Origin: Pelecanus crispus
Lineage: Eukaryota; Chordata; Aves; Pelecaniformes; Pelecanidae
NCBI RefSeq assembly: GCF_030463565.1
Contig: NC_134651.1
Span: forward strand, 15,264,734-15,328,733
Direction of reading: 5' to 3'
DNA: 64,000 nt
Part shown: positions 1-9,430 of the stretch, in pieces
Position numbering within the stretch: position 1 is the first letter of the stretch
Layout: the number at the start of each line of letters is the position of its first letter
The notes under the pieces: generated by a model
The model's database searches: none
The model's input: the letters and a program-made list of their open reading frames with translations, nothing else
What the model was told of the DNA's origin: nothing
Program-made: the position numbers and the translations under genes

Positions 1-3000
1 CTTTTCGTCGCCAGAAGTACTCCCCGCTCACCTCCGCGGGTCCTGCCTGTGTTTTTCACAGCCCCTCAGTCGTCTTGCTGTCAGGTAATGCTGATGCGAA
101 GCCTCTCAGCCCACCGCAAACATCCCCGATTTTTGTCTCTATATTCTCTCTTTGCATTTTGTAGTATTAAAAAATGGCACCTGCATGAACCTAGGTTTGC
201 TACTCTGCTCTTCATGTTGCTGCTGGAGGATTCCTGCCTTGCCCTGTGCTCCCAGGCAGCCTGAACGCATTTCTAAGGCAGCTGATGAAAACGCTGCCCT
301 TTGTTCCGGGGGAGGAAGGACAAGGCCCTTGAAATCTCATTTCAGGACATTTCATCATTTGGATTACATGTGAAAATGTATGTCATTTCATACGACATTC
401 CAGATTACTTATCAAATAATGATCTGCCTCTTAATGCCTAGACTACTGGAATCTGTGCAAATTAAATGTTGTACTTGCAAATGTATTTATTCATTATGCT
501 TAGCAATTAACTCATGATTTAAGTAATTGAGCTGTAAATTATCCCCTTGTTTATAAAATAACAACATCCTCTGAGGGATAATATTTTCTATTACAGCAAT
601 TAGTTACACATCAATTCTTGACTCGCATGTAAAAGATCACCTTTTCTCCTCTCGTATTAGCTAGTAGGAGAAAAACTCTTCTCCAGCATGATCTCCAGCA
701 TCAGGGCATGCCCACAGCTCTGGACTGGCACACGTGTGGCCGTGTGTAACCAAAGCACATGGAGAATGCACAGTTTTCCCACAGTCCCACCCCTTGCTAA
801 TGCATGTCAGTGGCTAAGGGGCTAATGGAGGGGCTTGGCTGCAAATCAGCAAGAGAAGGAAGGAAAATAAGGGAGAAAATCAGTCCATCCTAGCACACAC
901 CCTGCTCTGCTGTCAAAATGTGTAAATTGAGAATTTCAAATCACCACCTCCCACATCAGGTCTGACCACCCCGGGCAGAAAAATAAACAAAAAATCCGCC
1001 GTCCCTGTGTCCCCCTGGCACACCGCCCCAGATCGCCTCACCTGCTGCCGCGGCTTAACTCTGGCATAATTCAGGTGGCTCACTGGGACTGCTGCAGGCA
1101 GGAGGCAAGGCAGGGTCTGGCTCCCCAGAGAGGCGGCCGGGACAGTGCTGAGGGTGCATTGCCACGCAGCTTAGCACCGTGCCCTGCTGCCCTACCCACG
1201 TGTATGAAGACGTGTGTCTTCATGAGGTCACTAATCCTAATAACATATGATCATCCTGATATTCTTGATATAGCTAAAGGACTAATTTTAGCTCTGCTAT
1301 CACCTTGAATAATGAATATTGATTTTAGGACTGCAGCATTCAAATTATATATACATTAAAATATTAGTGAGATAGGCTAATCCTCTCCATAACGCTGCCG
1401 AGCTAAAACACAACTGAAGATGCCAGGGAGATCAGGCGCCAAGTGCAAATGATTCATCGTACCCTGGATTTATCAGAGTCCATCTACTTACCACTTCAAG
1501 AAAGACGCTGGCTGTGCAAAGGCTCTATTCTGCAGTAGCAAAGCACTGCACCCTGAAGTATCCTGCGTTTTCTTGACTAAATGGATACAGGAATAATGGA
1601 AATGGGAGGGCTGGCAAGCTGTGACCGATCCCATCTGTCAAGGGGGAAATCCCAAGGGCTCCGGGACCAAGTCAGACCAGGGGGGCTTGGCGGGGCACAC
1701 AGCCCCTGTGCTGGCCGCCCTGCCCTGCCTGCCTGCCCACACTGCCCTCAGCTGAGCTTCCCAGCGCAAGGCAGGGCTGCCTGTCACAGCACCTCCCAAA
1801 GGTCCCAAATATTTTCTTGCTGCATCGCCATGGTTGCCAGGGCTTTGAGGATAATGTGCAGTTTACACACCACTCTCCCCGCTGCCGACTATGGCATTGG
1901 AATAAGAGATGATGATCAGCTGGTGGACTTAACAGAAAGCTCCAGGGTAGCGATCAGTCCAGGCTTCTTTCTTGGACTGATTAATGCCAAGGAGAAGGAA
2001 TCATGTTGGAAAATGTGATTGATCATTCTGCAGAGGAGCACAGGCACTGCGGCCAAGGGCTGGCCCCATGGGATTTATGAGCCTGCAGTCAGTGAAGGTT
2101 GAGCCCCCCGGGAGCCGCATGCCGCTGGCTCCCACCTGCCCTCGGCTGTGGGTGCCAGCAGGGCCGGGGGAAGAGGGTAGAGGTGGCACGGAAGGGCTTG
2201 TGTGCCAGGACTCGGAGGGCACGCTGACACACCCAGGCGCGGTTTGCCTGCGCCAAGGACGGCTGGCGAGGCTCCGACCTCGCCACGCTCCTGCCTGCGT
2301 CTTCCCGCCCCCCCGGCTGCACGGATCCAGCTGCGCACAGCTGGGCTGCAAACCGCACTGCTGGTCTGATCTGACTTAAAAGCCGTGTTCTGGAAAAGCC
2401 TGCAGGGCTTCCTACAGCCTCGGCATGCCAGGGATCAGATACAGCTCAGCACGAGTGCTGCAGCAACGTGGCTGGGGGCTGGACTCAGTGGATGTGGAGC
2501 TGATGCACATCTACCTTCACCTGGAAGCTCTCAAGAGGGTGCCTTCTGCTTCGTGTTTGGGACAGGGACATTTTCAGTGCCAACGAGCCCTGCATGCCTC
2601 CTCCAGCCCCACCATTGCCAAAGCCACGTATTTTTATATATGTACCCAGGCTCCACAGCTTGCAGGGTCTCCCCATGCCCTGCAAGCATGCAGGCAGCAC
2701 AGGTCCGGCACAGAGACAGCAGCCTCAGGCAGCAACACAGGTGGGATCTTAATAAATAAGTAACTCGGCTCTCACTGCCAACACCTCCCACCACACAGGG
2801 AGAGGATGACAGCTGAGAGACGCTCCTTCTCTTCTCCGGAGCGCAGCAGTGAATGCGCATTTATTTCTGGTTCTCAGAGGGATGCAGGCTCAGCTGTATG
2901 TCCCTCTGCCTGGAGCTTCTATATCTTGCAAAAGATACTGGCTGTTGTGCTGGAGCGGGACTGCCCTGTCATGGATCAGCAGGCTGCAAATGTGTGGTCT

Positions 3001-5480
3001 GGTGAACTCCAGTCATGTCGCATGGAAAGGGCATCTCTAAGAGAAGGGTATAAGGCAGCTCCCAGCCCCTGGCTGGCAATGGCAGTGGCAGATACAGGTC
3101 CAAGCCCTGCAAACAATTTGGGGATGTTCCCAGCACTTGTTCCCAGCTGCAGCACCCAGTCCTCGCTGCCAGCAGGGGACCAGGCTGGAGCCGGGGCTCT
3201 GCAAGGGCGCAAAGGGGAAAGCTGGGGCCGCACCATCTCGCACGCATTAGCACATGCGGCTGCTCCAGCCCAACCAGCAGTCTCTGAAGTAACGCCGTGG
3301 GTATCAGGGCAGGAAGGGAATTCCCATCCACATGGGTGGCATTTCACAGCTGCCAAAATGCCCTCCTCGCCAGCTCCCCAGCAGCGTTTCCTGGGTTCAG
3401 CAGGATAGGAGGCTGCCAAGAGGAATCAGCTTAGCGAGAGATCCAGGTACCCTGGCTCTGGTCCCAGAGCCCTCCTTGGTGCAGAGCTGTGCTCCAGCCT
3501 GTGCTGGGATGGGATGGGGAGGTGAAAATGATTCTTCAATCCTTGTCCTTAGCGACGTTGCAGTTTCTCGGAGTGGTACTTTGCTATTCCAGCAAAGCCT
3601 GTGCCACTTCATCCCACAGCTTCCTGCGCCATTCCCAGGGATGCCTGCCCAGCCGTGTGGGCAATAGAAGGAGGGGTACCAGTTCCTGGAGCCCACAGAT
3701 GCCCCCCCAATGCAGGGGCTGTTGCCACAGGATGGCTGGAGCTCCCCCGCACCCAGCCGGGCTCACATAGCAAGGAGTAAAATGAATAAACACTTCAGCC
3801 TCTTCTCTGCAGCGGCAGCCAGGGAACAGCTGAAAGAGCCCAGCTCCTGCAAGGCACGCGCTCGCTGGGGGAGCAGCCATCATGCAAGACCCCCAAAGAC
3901 TCGTCTGCCAGATCGGCATCCTGGGTCTCAGCAGGCGCTTGGGAAGTGGGTGCCAGTGGGAAGGAGAGGGCAGGATCTGCCATAAAACACGGCTGCCATC
4001 CTACCCAGCGAGCTGTTCCTGCCATCGGGAGGGCCGGGCAGTGACACTGCTGCACGAAAGCTGCCCTTTTTACCACGAGAACCTGGTGCGTAGGGGAGCG
4101 ACGTCCATAAAAGCTTTGCCTCATCTAGGGATCTTTGTCAGCAAGTCAGTTTGAAAGTGACCTTGTCCCAAAAATCTGACAAACGTTTATGGAGGGAAAA
4201 AAAAACCCGAAGCCTGTGCCCACAGCTTCTGAGATCACACCTCCCAGGGGAGCCAGTTGGGTACAGAGAGCACACCAGATTCTGGGCTGGGGACCATGAT
4301 TGGAGGCATGTGTGCGGGGCTGCCCAAAGCAGACATCTGCGCCAGGGACATGTCCCTGAGACGCAGCACTTGTTTTCCAGCCTTCAGGGTGGTGACAACT
4401 TTGAGCTGCGGCCAGGCTAGGATTTCAGTCCGTGACCCAACGGGAAAGTCTTGGTGTGCCATTCCTGGGCTCCAGCTTGTACCCCAGCTCTTAGAAGCAC
4501 CTTGGTTTCTATTTTCTGTATTTCCTAGGATCCTGCAAGCTTTGGATACTAAGGCTTTTAAATCTCTAGAAGCACATTTTGCTCGTGTTGGCTGCTTCCT
4601 AAAGGACCGGAGAGCAGGCACAACCAGCCCTGCCACCTCTTCACCTCCTGCGTGCCGCACCAGCAACGGCATCCTGTTTTATTCCACCTTCCTGCCCCTG
4701 GGCCCATGCCCAGGACGAGTCTAAATTTTCTTGCCAACACATTTTTCCTCCAAGATGTTCTGCCAGTCAGTAATGCCCTAATGCGCTGTCTAAAGGTTCT
4801 TCCCAAATCTGTTTTGGACAATTCCCAATTTGTAACCCAAGATTACTGCCTGGACAAAGAAAAAAACATTGCCAGAGGACTGGGGGACAAGGGACACCCC
4901 CGTCCCTGGGCAGCTCCTTATGTCAGGGCTTCATCTGCCCCTTGACACCTCTTTTACCAGCAAAGGCAGGGCTGGAGATGCCCAGAGGATCTGTTCCAGG
5001 TCCCCCCAACAGTTACAAACTCCTTCACCACCTCCTTCCAGCCTAAACTTGGCCTTGGCCACCTCATTTCCAGAGACATCCTTCCATGTAAATCCTCCCC
5101 TTCCTCTCCTGATCCCCGGGGAATTCACACGTGTACATGCTTCCGCTTGGGGATCACAACCCTCGCACGTGTAAGACATTTCACAGCAGCAGGCCGGCGG
5201 AGGAGGAGATGCGGTGCGGGGACACCACCGTCACTGCCTACCCACTGCCCCGTGCAGGGATCCAAGAAGCCTGTGCAGAAGCGGATGCTTTTGGAGGCCC
5301 ACTGCCCCACAGCCTGGCTCCTCACACACCCCAAAACCGAATCCCTCCCCGTGGGCTCTGCAGCCAGGCAGTTCCCAGGTCCCGGGCGTGGGCGAGGGCT
5401 GGCAACCCCTAATGACAGCCTGTTCTCCTGCCTGCCCCGCTCTCATCCCCCGAGACACCAACCTGTTGCCTGCAATTAGA
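1..5480. other. Non-coding region upstream of HES1
   Basis: I find no supported gene here. Open frames are short, mutually overlapping and lack recognisable domains. AT-rich stretches with many homeodomain-like TAAT cores stand out at about 380-660, 1200-1440 and 1800-2030, against a GC-rich background. Their composition resembles regulatory DNA rather than exons, but conservation cannot be judged from one sequence. From about 2040 to 5480 the sequence is GC-rich, CpG-poor and without clear repeats. Confidence 0.5.
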
Positions 5481-5960
5481 GGCGGTTAGCAGCTCCTCGG
5501 CTACCATAAACATGGACATAATTACAGCCTGTTCTCGCTCCCGGCCTCGGCCGGGAGGGACCCGGCTGCCCAGCTCCGCATTTCCTGAGCCCTTTGCAAA
5601 TCCCCGCAGGAGGGAGAACACCAGCTCGGTCATTGTGGTAACTTCCCGCCCCCCAATATACCCAAATACCAGCACTAGAAAAAATATCGGTCCGCCGGAG
5701 AACTTTTTAGGCTCTCCAGACATGTATTGCAGGTTTCGTGCTAACCAGTTGTCTCCGATTTCCCCATAAAGGCAACTGAGAAAAGGCTTTTCAGTAGTTG
5801 CTTCCCCAGCGCAGCCTCGATCTTTTCTTCGCTCGAGTTTCTCCTAATGTCTAGCTAATTGAGGCTTACGTCAAATATTGCTCATCTGAAGTTAAATCTT
5901 ACGCGCTGAAGGCTGCTCTTTGTTTTAAAGCAAAAGGCTTGTGGCTCCATCAAGGAGCTG
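5481..5960. promoter_or_regulatory. Candidate HES1 upstream regulatory block
   Basis: This is a stretch of mixed composition, dense in short transcription-factor-like words, ending about 0.5 kb before the CpG island. It includes an octamer-like CCTTTGCAAATCC near 5590 and several AATTA/TAATT cores. No open frame looks like an exon. Its position 1.3-1.8 kb upstream of the HES1 start suggests a proximal enhancer. This rests on composition and position only. Confidence 0.35.
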
Positions 5961-6237
5961 CAAGAAAGCCTGGATTCATACTTTTCTGCAGTGTTAAACA
6001 TGACATTCTCCCTTTTATTATTTTCCTTTTTTTAAACTCCGAAGGCTCAGCAGGCAAGCCTCTGCAGAGACGAGGGCTTTGCACTGGCGAGATCTGCAAA
6101 CATGTCTCTTCTTTCTTGAACTTTATTTTTCTCACGGTCTCTGAAAAGGCAAGATCAGGTGATACGTGTGGGATTGGCCCCGTACAGGTGCAGATCAGGT
6201 ACTGGAGGAGGTGGAAAAACATTACTGTGTATACTCA

Positions 6238-6296
6238 AAAAAAAAAAGAAAGAAAAGAAAGAGAGACAGAGAGAAAGAGCGAGCGAGCACATTTTT
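6238..6296 (+). repeat. A-rich to GA-rich simple repeat
   Basis: A run of A passes into GAAA, GAGA and GAGC motifs, giving an all-purine tract of about 50 bases on the plus strand. It lies between the AT-rich upstream block and the CpG island. No gene overlaps it. Confidence 0.85.
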
Positions 6297-7094
6297 GAAT
6301 AGGCCAGGTCTAGTTCTTGGCAGGATGACTCAGGCTTAGCTGGCAGACTATGGGAATAGGAGTGTGAGAAAGTCAGTCAAGCGGAGGGAAGAAAAAAGAT
6401 TCAAGTCCCCAGGCAAAATACTTTTTTTTTTTTTAAAGTAACCCACAAACTGTCCGAACCAGCTGGAGGTGGCAGAAGCGGCGGGGCCAGGGCCGGGGGA
6501 CAGGCACCACCCTGTGCTTTCGCGTTGGCCCCGTGGTGCGGCCACGAACCACCGCGGCCGCGGCCCCGCCGCCACCCACGCGTGCCGGCGCCGGGGAGCG
6601 TAACCCACACCGGCGGCTTCCCTCGGCCCTGCGGGGGCCTCCCCGCGCCCCGGCCCGCCGCCGCCGCTCCTCTGCAGGTCGCCCCCCCCCCCCGGCACCT
6701 GCCTGTGGGCAGGGGCGGGCCGCCGCGGCAAGGCCCAGGCCGCCGTGGCGACGCTGAGGGCACCGTGGGAGGGCGCGGGCCGCCGCAGCGGCGGCCAGGG
6801 CCCGCGGCCGGCCCCGCTCACGGAAGCTGGGCTCCGGCCGCCACAGCTGGGCCCAGGCCGCGGCGTACCGGCCATCACCCCGGAGGGCCGCGGCCCCCCA
6901 CAGCGCAGCCCGCCCCCGGGACCGGCAGCCGGCGCCCCCCGAGGGGAGCGGGCGGGGCCGCGCCTGCCACGGGCGCCAATTAACCCGGTAATTAGCGCGG
7001 CGCTCCCCGAGGGCCGGCCCCCCCCGCCCGCCCCCGCCCCGGCGGCGCCCAAGGGGTTAACCGCGGCCGGCCGCCCGCCCGCCCGCCCCGCGCC

Positions 7095-7275
7095 ATTGGC
7101 CGGCGGCCGCCGCGCGGCGCCCAGCCAATGGGCGGGCGCCGTCCACGAGCGGGGCCGCGTGCGGGCGGCGCCCATTGGCTGGGCGCGAGTGTGGGAACGG
7201 CGGCGGGGGACGTTTCACACGAGCCGCGCGCGTGCGGCGCGCGCTATAAGTAGGGGCGGCCAAGGGCGCGCGGCA
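7095..7275 (+). promoter_or_regulatory. HES1 core promoter with RBPJ sites and TATA box
   Basis: Three CCAAT boxes occur: ATTGG at 7095-7099, CCAAT at 7125-7129 and ATTGG at 7174-7178. A GTGGGAA site at 7191-7197 and an inverted GTGTGAAA site (7213-7220) form a closely spaced RBPJ-type pair. TATAAG lies at 7245-7250, so transcription should start near 7270-7280. N-box words CACGAG at 7144-7149 and 7218-7223 fit the known autorepression of HES1. From memory, the mammalian Hes1 promoter has the same arrangement, including TTTCACACGAGCC just upstream of TATA. Notch activation and feedback repression are therefore the expected controls. Confidence 0.85.
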
Positions 7276-7374
7276 CCCGCGCCCCGCCGGCCCCGCCGCC
7301 CGCCGGCCCGGAGCGCGCGCCCGCCCGCCCGCACGCCGGCCCTCGGCCCCCCCCCCCCGCCGGCCCCCGCTCCG

Positions 7375-7440
7375 CTGCCGCCGCCGCCACCACCACCACT
7401 ACTACTGCTACTACTACTGCTAGTAGTGCTGCTGCCGCCG
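7375..7440 (+). repeat. Trinucleotide tract in HES1 5' UTR
   Basis: A run of CCG, CCA, CTA and CTG-like triplets occupies the middle of the predicted 5' UTR, about 65 bases before the start codon. It is imperfect, shifting from GCC to ACC/ACT to GCT/AGT and back to GCC. Confidence 0.8.
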
Positions 7441-7503
7441 CCCCCGGCTCCGCTGCCGCCGCGCCTCTTCCGCGGCGGCGGGCGCTGCCGGCGCGGGCGC
7501 AGG

Positions 7504-9174
7504 ATGCCGGCCGACCTGATGGAGAAGAGCAGCGCCTCGCCGGTGGCCGCCACCCCCGCCAGCATCAACGCGACGCCTGACAAGCCGAAGACGGCGGCGG
7601 AGCACCGGAAGGTAAGGGCGGCCGGGCCGGGTGGCGCCGGGCCGGGCAGCGGCGGACGGAGCAGCGCCGGGCGCTGACCGCCGCCTCTCTTGCAGTCCTC
7701 CAAGCCCATCATGGAGAAGCGGCGGCGGGCGCGCATCAACGAGAGCCTGGGGCAGCTGAAGACGCTCATCCTGGACGCGCTGAAGAAGGATGTAAGCGGG
7801 GGGGGCCCGGGGCGGGGGGCGCGGGGGGGCCCGGCGCCGCTGGCGGGCCGGTCTGAGCCCCGCCTGTGCCCGCAGAGCTCGCGGCACTCCAAGCTGGAGA
7901 AGGCCGACATCCTGGAGATGACCGTCAAGCACCTGCGGAGCCTCCAGCGAGCCCAGATGACCGGTGAGTCCCGGGGGGGGACAGGGGAGGGGGCGCTGGG
8001 GCGGCCCTGCCTGCATCCCGGGGGCTGGGGGTGTCGTGCTCACTGCCTGCACCCTCGGTAACGGGGGCACCCGGCTCCACACCTGCGTCCCCGGTACTGG
8101 GGGTGATGGGGGGCACTGTTCTCTGTACCTGTATCCCTGGTACGGGGGCCCGCGGGTTTCCCGCCTGCATCCTGGGATCTGGGGGGCCATGGGGGGCACA
8201 GCGCTCCACACCGGCATACTGGGGACTGGGGGGTGGTCAGGGGTACGGTGTTCTGTACCCGTATTCCCAGTACAGGGAGGCTGGGGGGGGAACTGTGCTG
8301 TCCGTCTGCATCCCTGGTGCTGGAGGGCACTGGGAGGGCTGCAGTCCTGGCTTGGGTCCTCCTCTACCAGTAGAGATGTGCTCTCCACCTGTTTTGGGGG
8401 GACAGGAGGCACTGAGGATGGATCCCCAGTACTTAGGGGCACAGGAGGACTCTTTGGGGTTGTCTGTACCCCACCTGGGTCCCTGGTGCTGGGGGATGTG
8501 GTAGCAGAGGGGCCATGCTTTCCATCTGGATCCTTGGCACCCAGGAGCACAAGACACCCTGCCTGAGGGGCTGTGCTCCCTGCCTGGATTCCTGGTTCGG
8601 AGGGGCTGCAGGATGCAACACTGGCGGGCTGCATGCCCACATTCCTTGCGGAGCTTGCTGACTGCTGTGCGCCTCTCTCCCCCCACAGCCGCGCTGAGCA
8701 CGGACCCCACGGTGCTGGGCAAGTACCGTGCCGGCTTCAGTGAGTGCATGAATGAGGTGACGCGGTTCCTCTCCACCTGCGAGGGTGTCAACACCGAGGT
8801 GCGCACACGGCTCCTGGGCCACCTGGCCAGCTGCATGACCCAGATCAACGCCATGAACTACCCTGCGCCCCCCCCCGCCGCCCCCGCTGCCACCAGCCGC
8901 AGCCTTTGGGCCACCCCTGGTGCCGCCGGGCAGTGGTGCAGGGCCACTCCCGGGCATGCCCTGCAAGCCGGGCGCCGACGCAGCCAAGGTGTACGGTGGC
9001 TTCCAGCTGCTGCCGGCTTCCGATGGGCAATTTGCCTTCCTCATCCCCAGCACCGCCTTTGCTCCCGGTGGAGCTGTGCTGCCCCTGTACGGCGGCCCAC
9101 CCACGGCTGCCACTGCCGCCTCGCCGCCTGGCCCGCCACCCGGCACAGCCGACTCGGTCTGGAGACCCTGGTGA
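7504..9174 (+). CDS. HES1: HES1, bHLH-Orange transcriptional repressor (Notch effector)
   Basis: Four exons with GT-AG introns: 7504-7611, 7696-7791, 7876-7963 and 8689-9174. HES1 is a nuclear repressor that dimerises, binds N-box/E-box DNA and recruits Groucho/TLE. The bHLH spans residues 34-92, with the basic motif KRRRARIN and the family proline just before it. The Orange domain lies at about 110-150 and the protein ends in WRPW followed at once by a stop. The N-terminus ([17 protein letters not shown]) marks HES1 rather than HES4. The ATG at 7504 gives the family start. Introns 1 and 2 are 84 bases each; intron 3 is 725. Oddity: exon 4 is read in one frame up to the C run at 8868-8876, but the conserved C-terminus ([18 protein letters not shown] to WRPW) is in the frame reached by skipping one base. 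The predicted protein is about 258 residues; human HES1 has 280. I infer a sequencing error rather than a dead gene. Confidence 0.96.
7964..8688 (+). repeat. HES1 intron 3 with degenerate GC-rich minisatellite
   Basis: This 725-base intron is far longer than introns 1 and 2. From about 8000 to 8640 it contains loosely repeated units of roughly 60-70 bases built on phrases such as CTGCATCC, CCTGGTACTGGGGG and GGGGGGCAC. The repeats are strongly diverged and G-rich on the sense strand, so stretches may form G-quadruplexes. The array keeps long frames open on both strands without coding features. Confidence 0.6.
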
Positions 9175-9400
9175 GGGTGGCAGGCACTGGACTGGACTGA
9201 GCGCTGCACCCCGTGCTGCTGGCACGGCTGTACATAGGTTATATGTTCATATTGGATTGTGCCTTTGTACCATAGCACTCCTTTGACAGTGTTTCGTGTT
9301 TTACACGAGATCTTTTTTCTCCCTTCCCTCCCCTTCCTTACGTGACACCAAAGATTGGGGTTTTTTTTTTTTTTTTGAATGCTCTTAAAATAAAAGTCCC
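9175..9400 (+). other. HES1 3' UTR
   Basis: About 220 bases follow the stop codon. It includes ATGTTCATATTGG-type AT-rich sequence and a 16-base T run at 9361-9376 just before the poly(A) signal. No other feature is seen. Confidence 0.75.
9389..9394 (+). terminator. HES1 poly(A) signal
   Basis: A canonical AATAAA lies 215 bases after the HES1 stop. GT-rich sequence (TGGTGTGTGTGT) starts about 45 bases downstream, as expected for a cleavage-stimulation region. The transcript should end near 9410-9430. Confidence 0.8.
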
Positions 9401-9430
9401 TTCCATTTTGGAAGGCCTTTGGAGATAAGT

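Larger units (their letters stand above)
6480..7960. promoter_or_regulatory. CpG island of HES1
   Basis: The sequence becomes extremely GC-rich with abundant CpG, including runs of 12 or more C. It spans the promoter, the 5' UTR and the first three coding exons. Two facing homeodomain-type sites (AATTAA at 6978-6983 and TAATTAG at 6989-6995) sit inside the otherwise AT-free island. Long open frames on both strands here are a by-product of the scarcity of stop codons. Confidence 0.85.

Noticed and set aside
6348-8640. Several long open frames on both strands around the HES1 CpG island and intron 3
   Set aside because: Extreme GC content removes stop codons; products are Pro/Gly/Ala/Arg-rich without domains, and they overlap the HES1 exons and promoter.
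7504-9174. HES4 instead of HES1
   Set aside because: The N-terminus ([30 protein letters not shown]) and the neighbouring CPN2/LRRC15 genes both fit HES1.
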